NCBI GenBank assembly: GCA_021229015.1
Contig: CM037783.1
Location: 28,280,605-28,344,604, forward strand
Source of the DNA: Solen grandis
Lineage: Eukaryota; Mollusca; Bivalvia; Adapedonta; Solenidae
Length of the DNA: 64,000 bases
Direction of reading: 5' to 3'
A program made the position numbers and the translations under genes. The notes beneath the pieces are model-generated. The model saw only the letters and a list, made by a program, of their open reading frames with translations, was not told where the DNA came from and ran no database searches. Below, piece after piece: positions 34,205 to 45,000 of this stretch (positions are counted from its first letter, which is position 1; each line of letters opens with the position of its first letter).

Positions 34205-34455
34205 TGATTGTTAATGTGAGACAGATACAGTGCTGCCACACTGCGATATCATGCCGCAAACATGTGGCATGATACCACACCAAGTCACATTATCCTGACA
34301 CTGGATCTACCAGTCTTGGAGCCACCCTTAAATGCTGAGCGCAAACCAAGATGATTATACCAGTACCATTTTTAACAACTTAGGTATGCTGCAGCCAGGG
34401 ATCAACCCACGACCTCCCTGTTACAGGACGGACACTCTAACCACTCAGCCACTGT
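34205..34455 (-). repeat. SINE family 2, best-preserved copy with A and B boxes
   Basis: On the minus strand it begins 'gtggctgagtggttagagtg' (A-box type, 34455 downward) and has 'gggttgatccctg' as B box about 40 bases later. The body carries 'tggtatcatgccacatg' and 'gcagtgtggcagcactg'. Copies are listed at 1.0, 22.7, 27.1 and 61 kb, with a tail fragment at 14.7 kb. It uses a different tRNA head and body from family 1 but a similar 'gac(g)gttaaac' tail. Confidence 0.8.
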
Positions 34456-35770
34456 GAATGGTACTACACCTATTTGCACAGAAACAATAATATTCTATAT
34501 TTTATAGCTTGCACTGAATTTTCACAAGGCTGTAAGCATACAATTATGTAAGGTTTTAATGATGGTAAGTGTCAGAAAAAGGTTATGGCCAAGTGCAAAT
34601 AAGGGTTCATTTTTGTGTCTCCAAGAATAAAACATAAATATCACCAAGGAAAATAATAAAGCAACTTTGAAACTGATGTTTTCTGAAAGGTATGATTGTG
34701 ATGGTATTGTGGTGAAAATTTCAGGTTAATCGGATGATTGGTTCGAAAGTTATAGCAGATTGAAATATGCAAAGAAGTCGAAAATCGCTGTTTTTTGTGT
34801 GACATGCACTTTATTACCTTTTTTAATTTTTGAATAAATAAAAATAAATTGCTTTTTGGGTGGGTTTTAACATGGATGTATCATATGTATCCATATATTT
34901 AGTAAAATCACCAACTGATTTTTATCAATAGTTAAAAGTTACATATTGATGACATATTTGAAAAAAAGGTCAAGATGTCTCCAAAATCTAAATTTTGAAG
35001 TCACCAATATAAAGGTAAATCAGAAATAAGCAAATAATAGGTTTACTTAATCAAACAAGACTGAAAATGGTGCAGGTAAGATGTAGCTTCAAATTTTGAT
35101 CATTTGCTTTGATTAGTTTGCATGTCACACTGCTTGGTTGTATCATTTGCTACTATAAAAAATATGTCCCAACCATAACGGTTAACACCCTCCTTATGTT
35201 TATTGGTAACCTTTACCTTACAGTTATGCTTTGTACTTCTCACAAGCCCTGTTTTATTTTCCTTGATGCCTATCAGAACTTTTGCATTTCAAGAGATCTT
35301 TCAGCCAATCTATGGGAAAGCCCTAAGAGGAAGAAAACGTAATGTCCCAACCATAACGGTTCTGTCCCAACCATAACGGTTAAATTCCTCCCCTCTGACA
35401 TTCATTTAACATCTTTTAAAATTAAATCAGTCGTTTATTTAGTTGTTTTATAGTTGTTTAAGTGACACAGGTCAGTCAGAATAATGGTATGTTGAATATT
35501 GTTCCTTTTTATTGTTATTCTTAAAATTAATGTTTATTCAGAAAGACAATTTGCAAACTCAAAACTACAAGCCACATGCTTGTTTAAAGCTTAGATTATG
35601 TTACATTCATTAATTCTGCAACAGAAAAAGATATTTTATTTTACTCTCTTTATTAAAACTCTGTTTTTTAAGACTTACGCAATGCAGACAGCTACCGTTA
35701 TGGTTGGGACAATTGTAAAATCGATTCTTGCTAGTTAATATATGGTGTTTGGTTGCTGTTTCAGAATACG

Positions 35771-35884
35771 ATGGAGAAATTAGTCGTTAAAATGAACTTT
35801 GGAAGGGACTTAAGGTCCAATAACTTACAAAAGAAAACAACTGTTGTAAAGAATGTTAAGCTAAGAGACAAAAAAACATATTAA
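35771..35884 (+). pseudogene. Lysine-rich short frame inside the TIR element
   Basis: 37 codons from ATG 35771 (MEKLVVKMNFGRDLRSNNLQ...) to TAA 35882. Lysine-rich sequence continues past the stop to about 35940, just before the nested C element. It may be the 5' half of a decayed element gene whose other half is 36877-36996. Family not recognised. Confidence 0.3.
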
Positions 35885-35954
35885 AAATAGAAAAAAAGAG
35901 CTAATGAATAAAAATTAAAAAACAAGAACGGAAGAGAAAACTAAGTATTTTAAA

Positions 35955-36874
35955 CAAGAGGGCCATAGAGGCCCTGGGACGCTCACCTGAGTATAGGGTT
36001 ACCCAAGGAACATCTGTACTAAAACATTTCTAAATCTGGCCAGTAGCTTTATGGAGATAATTCTTAAAGTTTTCATAATTTATTTCTTTCCATTGCAACC
36101 AGAGTTCTACTTGGATCAAGTTTATTTTAGCAACTTTTGTGAAGCATCCCTGCCAAGTTTAATCAAATTCTGTCCAACAGTTTCAGAGGAAATGTCGTTT
36201 AGAGTTTTCACTATATACATATAAGGCAAATTAACCCCACCCATGGCAGCCATGTTTTCTTACGGATCAGAATAATTTTAGCAATCTTGGTAGAAGGTTA
36301 CCGGGCCAAAGAACATCTGTACTAAAATATATTGAAATCTTGCTAATAGTTTTAAAGGAGCTACATGATTTTTAAAGTTTTCATAATTTTTTTCTTTCCA
36401 TTGCCATGTCAACCAGATCTTCATAGATCAAGTTTATTTTAGCAACTTTTGTGAAGGTTCCCCCAAGGATCATCCCTGCCAAGTTTAATTAAATTGTGTC
36501 CAACAGTTTCAGAGGAAATGTCATTTAAAGATTTCACTGTATACATATAAGGCATGTTAGCCCTGCCCCTGGTGGCCATGTTTTTTTACGGATCAGAATA
36601 ATTTTAGCAATCTTGATAGAGGGTTTCCCAAAGAACATCTGTACTAAAACATTTTGAAATCTGGCCAGTAGTTTTGAAGGAGATGATTTTTAAATTTTTC
36701 GTATTTTTTGCTTCATGGCAACCAGCGTTCTACATGGATCAAGTTTATTTTAGCAAGTTTAATCAAATTCTGCCCAGTGGTTTCAGAGGAGATATCATTT
36801 AAAGCAAATTGTTGACAACCGACAAAGACATGCAGACGCATGCACAGGGTGATCCTAATAGCTCACCAATAGCT
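35955..36874 (-). mobile_element. Family C element (copy C2) nested in the TIR element
   Basis: In minus orientation it starts with a T-tract and AGCTATTGGTGAGC at 36874. Its core units belong to the 'gagatgatttttaaa', 'cagaggaaatgtc' type, as at 49-51 kb. It ends with CAGGTGAGCG, the hairpin GGGCC/GGCCC and CTTG at 35955 before TT. The GTCC microsatellite is reduced. Confidence 0.75.
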
Positions 36875-36876
36875 AA

Positions 36877-36996
36877 AAACTAAAGGAACTAAAACAGGCT
36901 GTTTCAGGTACTGAAAGCCACAAACATGCACCAAATGCTGGTAAAAAAAATCCACTACAGACCCGTGTGCAACCTGTGAATGTGCTTGTTAGTTAA
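36877..36996 (+). pseudogene. Second short frame inside the TIR element
   Basis: 39 codons open from AAA 36877 to TAA 36994 (KLKELKQAVSGTESHKHAPN...). The lysine-rich start continues the composition of the frame that ends before the nested C element, so a single ORF split by that insertion is possible. No domain recognised. Confidence 0.3.
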
Positions 36997-38427
36997 CAAA
37001 ATGTTAGAAGGACAGACTGTCTTCATCTTGCAAGAACATGTTGAAAAAGTCTTAAAGTTAGTTTATATAGTTCTAAGTGTTGAAGTATTTTTTAATGTTA
37101 TGTTAGTTTGATGATGAAATACATCAGAATGACTTATTTCATCAGGAGATATTTAGCCTAAATATTTAGGCATATACCGGTAAGTTGTCCCAACCATAAT
37201 GGTAATTAATGTACTTTAAAATACAAAGTGTACTGGAATCAAAATCAAAATCTTATTTCAATTTTTTAAAATGGAATTTTATGTGTGAATCAAACATTTA
37301 TTGTGAAAAGTGTCTTACTTATTGCTGCAATTAACAAATCTACAAGAAGACTGGTACCATAAATATCAGTGACAATTTCAATGTATTTGAAGACTTTGAA
37401 CATCATATATTAAATTAATGGCGAAATGAAACAACATAAGGCTTGTTAAGATTTACAATTCAGCCTTAAAAACAAGAAGTGTAATATGTCCCAACCATAA
37501 CGGTTAAACAGAAATTTCATTACATTTTTGGTTTGGACGATGCTAAGTAATGCCTTTGAGTATCAAAGCCAGGTTGGTTTTATTTTGAAGGAATTTGATA
37601 AAGTTTTTATTTCAAATATTTATTTTAAGTAAATGTTCAATTACAATCTAAGAATAAAAATTATTAAAGGTGTGTTTCTTTGTATTGTTACATTTCCTGG
37701 CATCAAATTGCCATATTTTTTTCAAGAATGTAGTTAATCTAAATGAAATATAGTTTGAAAGTTTGTCACATGCCCTTGCCTAATGTATAATGAAAAAATA
37801 TTGTCAAACTCAATGGTTTACATAACAGTTTTCAAATTTAAACATGCTTTATGAAGTGTAAAAAAACCCATCTTAGTTCTATCTAAAATCAATATATTTT
37901 TAAGAAAGCTGCATCTGTTTAAAAAAAAGCATCCTTTCTGCGTTTTTCAATATATGTACTATGAAAAAGAACTTGCAAAAGCAGTCTCAACAGCAGTTCA
38001 GTTTTGGACCTTAATGTCACACTTTATTTGCACTTGGCCTTATGTTTATTGCATATGCATGTAGTGTAAGGCAAGATCAGAAAGCCTCTAGCTGTCTGAT
38101 CTGGGTCAGCTCTGTTTATCTATCTGTTTATCTTCTTTCATTATTGTCATACAGAGAGAGGGACAGGGTTAACTTATATCCCATGTAATAATTCCTGCTG
38201 ATTAGTACAGGTTAAAATGACAGTAAATACAATACATGGATATAGATTAATATCTGCAATTTGATAATAAAGGAGGAGAAATGAGAATTAAATATTCACA
38301 TGATGGAAAGGGGTCATCAGCAGAATAGCATATAATGAAAGACTTTTCTTTAGCCCATAAATATTAGACAAAATTGTATCCCACAATGCATTTAGTTACA
38401 GGAAGTTAGCCATTTGTATGTAAGACA

Positions 38428-38571
38428 ATGGATAACCATGCGTTTCAGATGTTGACAACAATATTTCTTGGTTTGAATTTAGTGGTTTTGATTCTCATTC
38501 TTGTTGTAATTAGCTGTGTTTCTGAAAGATGGAATACATTGTTCAGATCTTGGAATAATGATTTACAGTAG
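38428..38571 (+). CDS. Single-pass membrane microprotein candidate, 47 aa
   Basis: ATG 38428 in the context agacaATGG opens 47 codons to TAG 38569. Residues 9-32 form one long hydrophobic helix (MLTTIFLGLNLVVLILILVV core), flanked by a short polar N-terminus (MDNHAFQ) and a basic, Trp-containing C-terminus (SERWNTLFRSWNNDLQ). A donor-like 'acccag|gtaact' follows 20 bases after the stop, at about 38592. It lies in unique DNA between repeats. I do not recognise a family. It could also be the first exon or leader of a longer transcript. Confidence 0.35.
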   Translation: MDNHAFQMLTTIFLGLNLVVLILILVVISCVSERWNTLFRSWNNDLQ

Positions 38572-39719
38572 TGGAGAAGCAAAACCCAGGTAACTTTGCA
38601 TTCATGCAATATTTTTTAAATGACAACAAAACTTAAAAGCTGAATACATGTAACCATTTCCATGGTAAGTTGAATGTCAGCTTGAGTAAAGAATGTTTTG
38701 TGGGGAATATATGAGGTAGGAACATTTTTTTGGTATCTGAATTCTCATCAATAGAAGACATATAGGCAGTTTAGCACATAATCTTAACTCTGCTATGTCC
38801 ATTATTTGCAACTAATTTTTTTTCAGGGCATGTTTTACTTTTAATTTCATCTGACATCAATTGAGCAGAGAAGAAATGGCTAAACCATAACTTTGTCAAA
38901 ATTACAATTTCGAATTGTGAATAAATTTGAGTCCCTCCCAAATTGTGGAAGGGTCTTTTCATGGGTGCCAGTTATTAAATGAAGGAAAAAAATCGCTGGT
39001 TTATTTAATAGAGATATTGCATCCAATTTCAAACAATAGGCCTTGATCATTTCTTGCAACAGTTTTTTTAGCTCGTCTGTATATCGAAATTGTCATCACC
39101 TTGGTGTCATTGTCCTGAGTCAAAGCGTCTGTGTTGTAGTTATGGAAAATTTAAAGCTGGCATTAACTTTTTAACTATTACAGGTTCTCTCATGAAACTT
39201 TGTATACATGTTCGGCATTACAAGGACTACCTTGCCACCAGGGGAAGTAACTGTTGGATTTTGTCTGAATTATCTGCCCTTGACCAGGCGAGCATTGGCC
39301 TCCGCAGACGGGGCATCTTGTTTTGATCTGGGATTATTCTGTTTGCTTACTAAAAATTGGCAAAATCAGGCTTTTGTTCAAATAGATAAACCTGTAGACT
39401 ACAGTATCAGTTTCAAAAATCAAAAAGACAGTATGATATAATGTTCCTAAAATGCATATATTTCTAAAGACACATAAATTTCTGTATTAACTTTTATCAA
39501 TGAAAGGCAAAATATGCTTAAATTATATAATGAATTTTGAAATTTTAGGTTTCTGCACTAAAGGCTTCAGCAGGTTATGAAAGTTTAAAATTATAAACCA
39601 AATTTGAAGCAAGTTTATTGGTACTCCTTTCGGTTTTGCGGGTTTTCATGGAATGCCCATATATATCATCGCCATGTTCAGTTCATGTGTCTATGATAAG
39701 TAATACTGAGTAACGATAG

Positions 39720-40830
39720 AAAAAAAAATATCCCCATGTTTAATTTTCTGCAGGTGTCTATGATTATGTTCTATTTGTGTGTCCATTATTAAGCTCTAAA
39801 ATCTGTCTATCATTAAGGGCTACTGAGTTAAGATAGAAAAAAAATTACCCCCATGTTTTATTTTCTGCAGGTGTCTATGATTATGTTCTATTTGTGTGTC
39901 CATTATTAAACTCTAAAATTCTGTCTATCATTAAGGGCTACTGAGTTAAGATAGAAAAAAAATTATCCCCATGTTTAATTTTCTGCAGGTGTCTATGATT
40001 ATGTTCTTTTTGTGTGTCCATTATAAAGCTCTTAAATTTGTCTATCAGAAAGGGCTACTGAGTTAAGATAGAAAAAAAATTATCTCCATGTTTTATTTTC
40101 TGCAGGTGTCTATGATTATGTTCTATTTGTGTGTCCATTATTAAACTCTAAAATTTGATTATCATTAAGGGCTATGGGGTTAAGATAGAAAAAATTATCC
40201 CAATGTTTAATTTTCTGCAGGTGTCTATGATTATGTTCTTTTTGTGTGTCCATTATGAAGCTCTTAAATTTGTCTATCAGAAAGGGCTACTGAGTTAAGA
40301 TAGAAAAAAAAATATCCCCATGTTTTATTTTCTGCAGGTGTCTATGATTATGTTCTATTTGTGTGTCCATTATAAAACTCTAAAATTTGTCTATCATTAA
40401 GGGCTACTGAGTTAAGATAGAAAAAATTATCCTTATGTTTAATTTTCTGCAGATGTCCATGATTATGTTCTATTTGTGTGTCCATTATAAAGTCTTAAAT
40501 TTGTCTATCATTAAGGACTACTGAATTAAGATAGAAAAAAAATTATCCCCATGTTTTATTTTCTGCAGGTGTCTATGATTATGTTCTATTTGTGTGTCCA
40601 TTGTTTAGCTCTAAAATTTGTCTATCATTAAGGACTACTGAATTAAGATAGAAAAAAAATTATCCCCATGTTTTATTTTCTGCAGGTGTCTATGATTATG
40701 TTCTATTTGTGTGTCCATTGTTTAGCTCTAAAATTTGTCTATCATTATGTGCTACTGAGTTAAGATAGAAAAAATTATACTTATGTTTAATTTTCTGCAG
40801 ATTATGTTCTATTTGTGTGTCCATTATAAA
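39720..40830. repeat. 117-bp tandem array, about ten units
   Basis: CTGCAG marks each unit, at 39748, 39865, 39983, 40100, 40215, 40332, 40447, 40563, 40680 and 40795. Units read 'ttttattttctgcaggtgtc', then 'tatgattatgttctatttgtg', 'tctatcattaagggctac' and 'gagttaagatagaaaaaa'. Each unit presents a consensus-like 3' splice site (T-rich tract then CTGCAG|G). Alternating subtypes suggest higher-order duplication. Confidence 0.9.
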
Positions 40831-40906
40831 GCTCTAAAACTCGTTGATCAATATGTTAATTAAATGTTTACTTTATGGGTCAACTTTTAAGTCTTTATAC
40901 TTTCAG

Positions 40907-41505
40907 GAAAGCTGAAAAACAAAACAGAAACCCTTAAAGCTTTTATAGAAGATGTGGAATGGTGTCTTGAGAATGTCACCAATCAGATCAAAGACAAGAC
41001 ACATGATTCGGACACAATGCATGAGATAGATGAATGGCCCAACACCCTTCAAGACAAGGACAAGACACATGATTCGGACACAATGCATGAGAAAGATGAA
41101 TGGCCCAACACCCTTCAGGACAAGGACAAGACACATGATGCAGAAACTATGCATGAGATAGGCGAATGGCCAAACACCCTTCAGGACAAGGACAAGACAC
41201 ATGATGCAGAAACTATGCATGAGATAGATGAATGGCCCAACACCCTTCAGGACAAGGACAAGACACATGATGCAGAAACTATGCATGAGATAGGCGAATG
41301 GCCAAACACCCTTCAGGACAAGGACAAGACACATGATGCAGAAACTATGCATGAGATAGATGAATGGCCCAACACCTTTCAGGACAAGGACAAGACACAT
41401 GATGCAGAAACTATGTATGAGATAGATGAATTGCCTGAAAAACTATATACAGCTACCAAAGCCCTTTGCTGCTTTACTGGAGCTTTCTTTGTCCTCACTA
41501 TGTAA
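40907..41505 (+). CDS. Open exon-like frame built of a 22-codon tandem repeat
   Basis: Acceptor-like 'tttatactttcag' ends at 40906. From there a frame stays open for about 199 codons to TAA at 41503-41505. After 'KLKNKTETLKAFIEDVEW' come seven units of 22 residues (66 bp), consensus DEWPNTLQDKDKTHDAETMHEI, at about 40993-41437. A short end 'ALCCFTGAFFVLTM' follows. Units 3-4 and 5-6 are near-identical pairs, so the latest expansions copied a 132-bp dimer. The period is a multiple of three, so openness is partly automatic (the minus strand is open too). The stop falls in a family B 3' end. Confidence 0.35.
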
Positions 41506-41552
41506 AGCAGCTAGGTGGGGGTATTCATCATATTTAGTGATAGCTCTAGTTT
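41500..41552 (+). mobile_element. 3' end of a family B HINE-like element
   Basis: 'gtgggggtattcatcatatttagtgatagCTCTAG' followed by TT matches the end of the nested family B element at 32130-32165, including the ATCA/TGAT hairpin. It suggests that the repeat-coding frame and perhaps the 117-bp array lie inside, or next to, a B-type element. Confidence 0.6.
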
Positions 41553-41559
41553 CAAAAAG

Positions 41560-42290
41560 CTCTTTTTATTTACATTGTATGAAAACTTTATTTTACATTG
41601 TATGAAAACGTATGTGTATCATGTGTATCATACATCTTGAATCTAGGTAAGACACAGCTTTAAACCTCACCTTGCTCACTTTGAAAATCTTGCTATTTAT
41701 CAGACTAACAAGCATAGGGTTTAAGTTTGTGTCAATTCTCTATTGACAGATTACCATTTTATGGAAATCTGCATTTAAGCTTGACTTACAAAAGAAAAAA
41801 ATAGTTATTGTCAGAGCCAGATTGTGTAAATCTGCATCAGCATGTGCGATGTTCAAGTTTTGATTTATTATTATTTTTTTTATCAGAGATAAGGGCCTTT
41901 TAAAGTAGATTTTAGTTTGTTTTTTTTGTTTAAGCTTTTTATTGGTGTATTATTTTTCAATAACTGGGAAAAGTATTCACTTAAGACAGTGTCTATTTTT
42001 TAATTATGAAGAGAATCCCTTTTAAATGGACAGGTAATCCTGAAATTACAAATTAATACAAAATTGTTCAACTTAAAAAAGTTGTTCACTGTTGGTAAAG
42101 TGTAGTTTGTTGACCAGTGTCAATTTTCACTACATCAGTGTATGTGTTTTGCCATTATCACTATCAGTTGTTACATTGTGATAGTTCTAAAGACATTTTA
42201 TCCAATCTTCAAGAACTTTGTCAGAATATTTGACTTCCTGATATCTAGGTCTTGCTGTTATGGGTTATTGGAAAACTTAGCAGTACAGAG
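41560..42290. other. AT-rich stretch, no gene seen
   Basis: Contains a direct repeat of 'ttttacattgtatgaaaac' near 41570-41610 and long T-runs. No exon or repeat family recognised. Confidence 0.45.
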
Positions 42291-42291
42291 G

Positions 42292-42770
42292 CACACATAT
42301 ATATATATGACCATGGTTTTTGTGTCCAGCTGTTTTTGGTTACATCTAACCAAATCTGTCCAAAAACTGATTTTATAAAGAAAATAAGGATGATTTGGGC
42401 ATCTTTGCTGCAGTTCTTGAATGTATGATTCCACCCTTAGTGTTTAATTTTAAATTTATAAAAGGAAAATGACCATTTGTCAAGATTTAACTATGTTTTT
42501 GATGTTGTGTCCAGTGTTACATCAGTCATTGTAAAAAAAAAAATCATTTATCATTGCTAAGCACTTAAAATATTTTTAGTTTTTTATTCTGTTTATTAGA
42601 ATACTATCAACAAACTTAAAATTTAGCAAAAAAAAAACAAAAAAAAAAAACAGGTTAACACACAAGTCAAAAATTCTAAATTTGTAGGACACCAAGCTTT
42701 TTATGATGTAATCAAAAACAGCTGGACACAAAAACCATGACCATATATTATATATACACATGTTAGTTAA
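42292..42770. mobile_element. ~480-bp foldback MITE with ~55-bp inverted termini
   Basis: The left arm 42292-42346 ('cacacatatatatat', 'gaccatggtttttgtgtcc', 'agctgtttttggttacatc') is complementary to the right arm 42705-42770 with few mismatches. Ends are TA-rich, so the target duplication cannot be defined. Inside are poly-A tracts and no coding sequence. Confidence 0.75.
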
Positions 42771-42774
42771 TGAT

Positions 42775-43914
42775 TGACATCTATGTTGAACTGTGGATCC
42801 AATGGTAACTGAAAGGATATAGAATGATTATCTCGCCAGAAGCTGATGATAAAAAAATATCAATACAAGTTTGACCAAAGTTCACAGGCTTGTCTTTTTA
42901 TCAAAATCCCCCAAACAATAATCTAGCATCTATAGAAGTAGTCTGATCTAGGTATAGAATGTTAATCAGCATATAAATTCACAAATTTGAATGTTCTAGA
43001 TGTATGCTGTGGGAAAAAGGATTCTTTTACCACACAAAATCACATATATAGAGGATACTATTTTTTATTTATAATATCACTGAGTAAATATAAAAAGTCA
43101 TATTTCACAAGTGGCTATGGCAGAAGATTAGTTGCATCTTTTTATGTTCACAAATAAAATTGTGTATTGGTCTTAAACTAAAACAATTTTTAAAGTAGTA
43201 AATGAAATCAAATATATTTCTGAAACCATACATCATAGAAACTATAAATGCATAATTAGGCATTTTTTTTGTGATACTGGTTGTACAAAGAGTGTTATCA
43301 ACTTGATTTTAGGGCAAAGTATTTCAAATAACATAAATCTGAAGGGTCAGAAAAATGTTTGGGTCGAGTATAAAAAGTAGGGTTGGTCAGGTAACAAGAA
43401 ACAAACCTTTTTTTTTAGGCGTAATGAGCCAGATCTCACAGGTGTTTCTTGGGGAATTCTCTACCAAGATTGGTAATTTTTTTTAAATCCATGGGGTGGG
43501 GATTATTTGTCCTGTATGTCTGTAGCAACCCTCTATGAAGATTGCATGCTCAAATTTTACTGATTGATAAAAATGCACACACCTTTATCTCATAAACACC
43601 TTTTTACGCCTTTAATATGCACTGTACGAGCCGCAGAAAGCCACAGTGAAACCTTACCATTTTAATGGTAAAAATATAATTTTCAAATGACTGAAGAGCG
43701 CGAATAGCATAAAACCAGATCAGCCTGCACGTTACTCCCATAGGTCTCTATGTTAAGGATTAAGAGCTGCTGTACTGGTGACTGATCTAGGCCACTATGG
43801 CCCTCTTGTTTAATTTATAGCTTTAGTTTAGTACTACTATGTCTTTGCTATAAATCTGTACATTATTGGAGTTCAAAGCACCTAAAAATGGACATTTTAG
43901 CCCGTATTTCAAAT
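42775..43914. other. Intergenic DNA with a family C-type 3' end at about 43770-43812
   Basis: 'gatctaggccactatggccCTCTTG' before TT at about 43787-43811 is a C-type end with a GGCC/GGCC hairpin. Upstream, 43400-43600 has scattered core-like words ('ctctaccaagattgg') of the same family, too diverged to bound. Confidence 0.45.
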
Positions 43915-45000
43915 GTTGGTACGAAATTGTACAGCTCTTAATTTTAGGCAATTCTTTAGCCCCTAAATTTTTAGCCCTTAATTGGCCAATGTTGGTCCGT
44001 CCGTATGTCCGTCGGTCTGTCGGTAGACCAGACCTTGTCCGAGTGATAACTTGAAGTTCTATTTGACCTTTAAGTCTCAAACTTCATGTGGTTGTTGCTC
44101 ATGATTAGTAGATGACCCCTATTGATTTTGGTGTCATTACCTCAAAGGTCAAGGTCACATGTTGTGTATATATAATACCAGACCTTGTCCGAGTGATAAC
44201 TTAAGTTCTATTTGACCTTTAAGTCTCAAACTTCTTGTGGTTGTTGCTCATGATTAGTAGATGACCCCTATTGATTTTGGTGTCATTACCTCAAAGGTCA
44301 AGGTCACAAGGTCACATGTTGTGTATGTATAATACCAGACCTTGTCCGAGTGATAACTTAAGTTCTATTTGACCTTTAAGTCTCAAACTTCATGTGGTTG
44401 TTGCTTATGATTAGTAGATGACCCCTATCAATTTTGGTGTCAATACCTCAAAGGTCAAGGTCACAAGGTTGCATTTGTATATATGTTTGATGACTTGGCC
44501 TTGTCCAAATAAAATTTAAGTCCTATTTCAGACTATATGTGGTTGTTCCTTATAATGAGTAGATGACCTCTATTGATTTGGGTGTCAACATCCAAAGGTC
44601 AAGTTCACAATGTCACATGTTGATATATTTTCATTATATAAATATCTTGCCCAAGTGATAACTTCTATTTTATTTTTACTCTTAAGGGCCTAACCTCATG
44701 TAGTTGTTGCTTATAAATGTAGAAAACCCTGTTTTCAAATTAATAAGTTGGATTCTTATAAATATTTTGTACGATTTAAGCACTGTCTGACTAATAACTC
44801 AAAATCTCATTGTGTCTGGTTTTATTTCAGTAAACGTTTAGTTCCACATTTTAGCACATTATATTTTCACTCAAATTTTTGAAGTTTGAGAATTTTTTGT
44901 GACAAGCCAACATTATGAAGGCAAACTCCTTGTATGTAATATAGCTATATACATATTATGGCATATGAGGGGGGCATATATGTTTCACAAACATTTCTTG
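43915..45000 (+). mobile_element. Family G HINE-like element
   Basis: GTCC/GTCG microsatellite at 43993-44027, then about four ~150-bp core units ('accttgtccgagtgataac', 'gtagatgacccctattgat', 'tcaaaggtcaaggtcac') at about 44028-44660. It ends 'gaggggggcat', then the hairpin ATGTTT-CAC-AAACAT (44979-44993) and TTCTTG at 45000 before TT. The subterminal 'ggggggcat' is the inverted form of the F start at 33096. The start of this copy is unclear. Confidence 0.7.

Larger units (their letters stand above)
35166..37506. repeat. Six dispersed copies of motif GTCCCAACCATAACGGTT
   Basis: Plus-strand copies start at 35166, 35344, 35364, 37187 (variant ATAATGGTAA) and 37488. One minus-strand copy spans 35710-35694. 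The centre AACCATAACGGTT is a near-palindrome (AACC...GGTT), as expected for a protein-binding site, and contains the TAACGG core recognised by Myb-type factors. All copies lie inside the 34587-38039 TIR element. Confidence 0.85.
34587..38039. mobile_element. 3.45-kb TIR element with TTAT target duplication
   Basis: Perfect 16-bp termini, GGCCAAGTGCAAATAA at 34587-34602 and its complement at 38024-38039, each flanked by TTAT (34583-34586 and 38040-38043). Inside are six copies of an 18-bp motif, two short lysine-rich frames, and a family C element (35955-36874). No transposase signature (DDE or zinc finger) is recognised. The 4-bp duplication is not that of Tc1/mariner, hAT or piggyBac, so the superfamily is unassigned. 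Confidence 0.7.

Noticed and set aside
35109..35342. 77-codon plus-strand frame inside the TIR element
   Set aside because: It has no domain or splice support, includes one of the 18-bp motifs, and its composition is like the AT-rich flanks.
39720..40830. CRISPR-like appearance of regular repeats
   Set aside because: The 117-bp units are contiguous with no unique spacers, and the genome is clearly eukaryotic. It is a satellite-type array.
40907..40993. 'LKAF' in the exon-like frame at 40.9 kb resembling the CNEP1R1 'DLKAFERR' start
   Set aside because: Only four residues match and the following residues diverge at once. The true CNEP1R1 exon is at 45772.
40903..41400. Long minus-strand open frame with MCLVLVLKG-type hydrophobic repeats
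   Set aside because: It is the mirror of the 66-bp array. A period divisible by three keeps several frames open. The plus frame has an acceptor and better composition.
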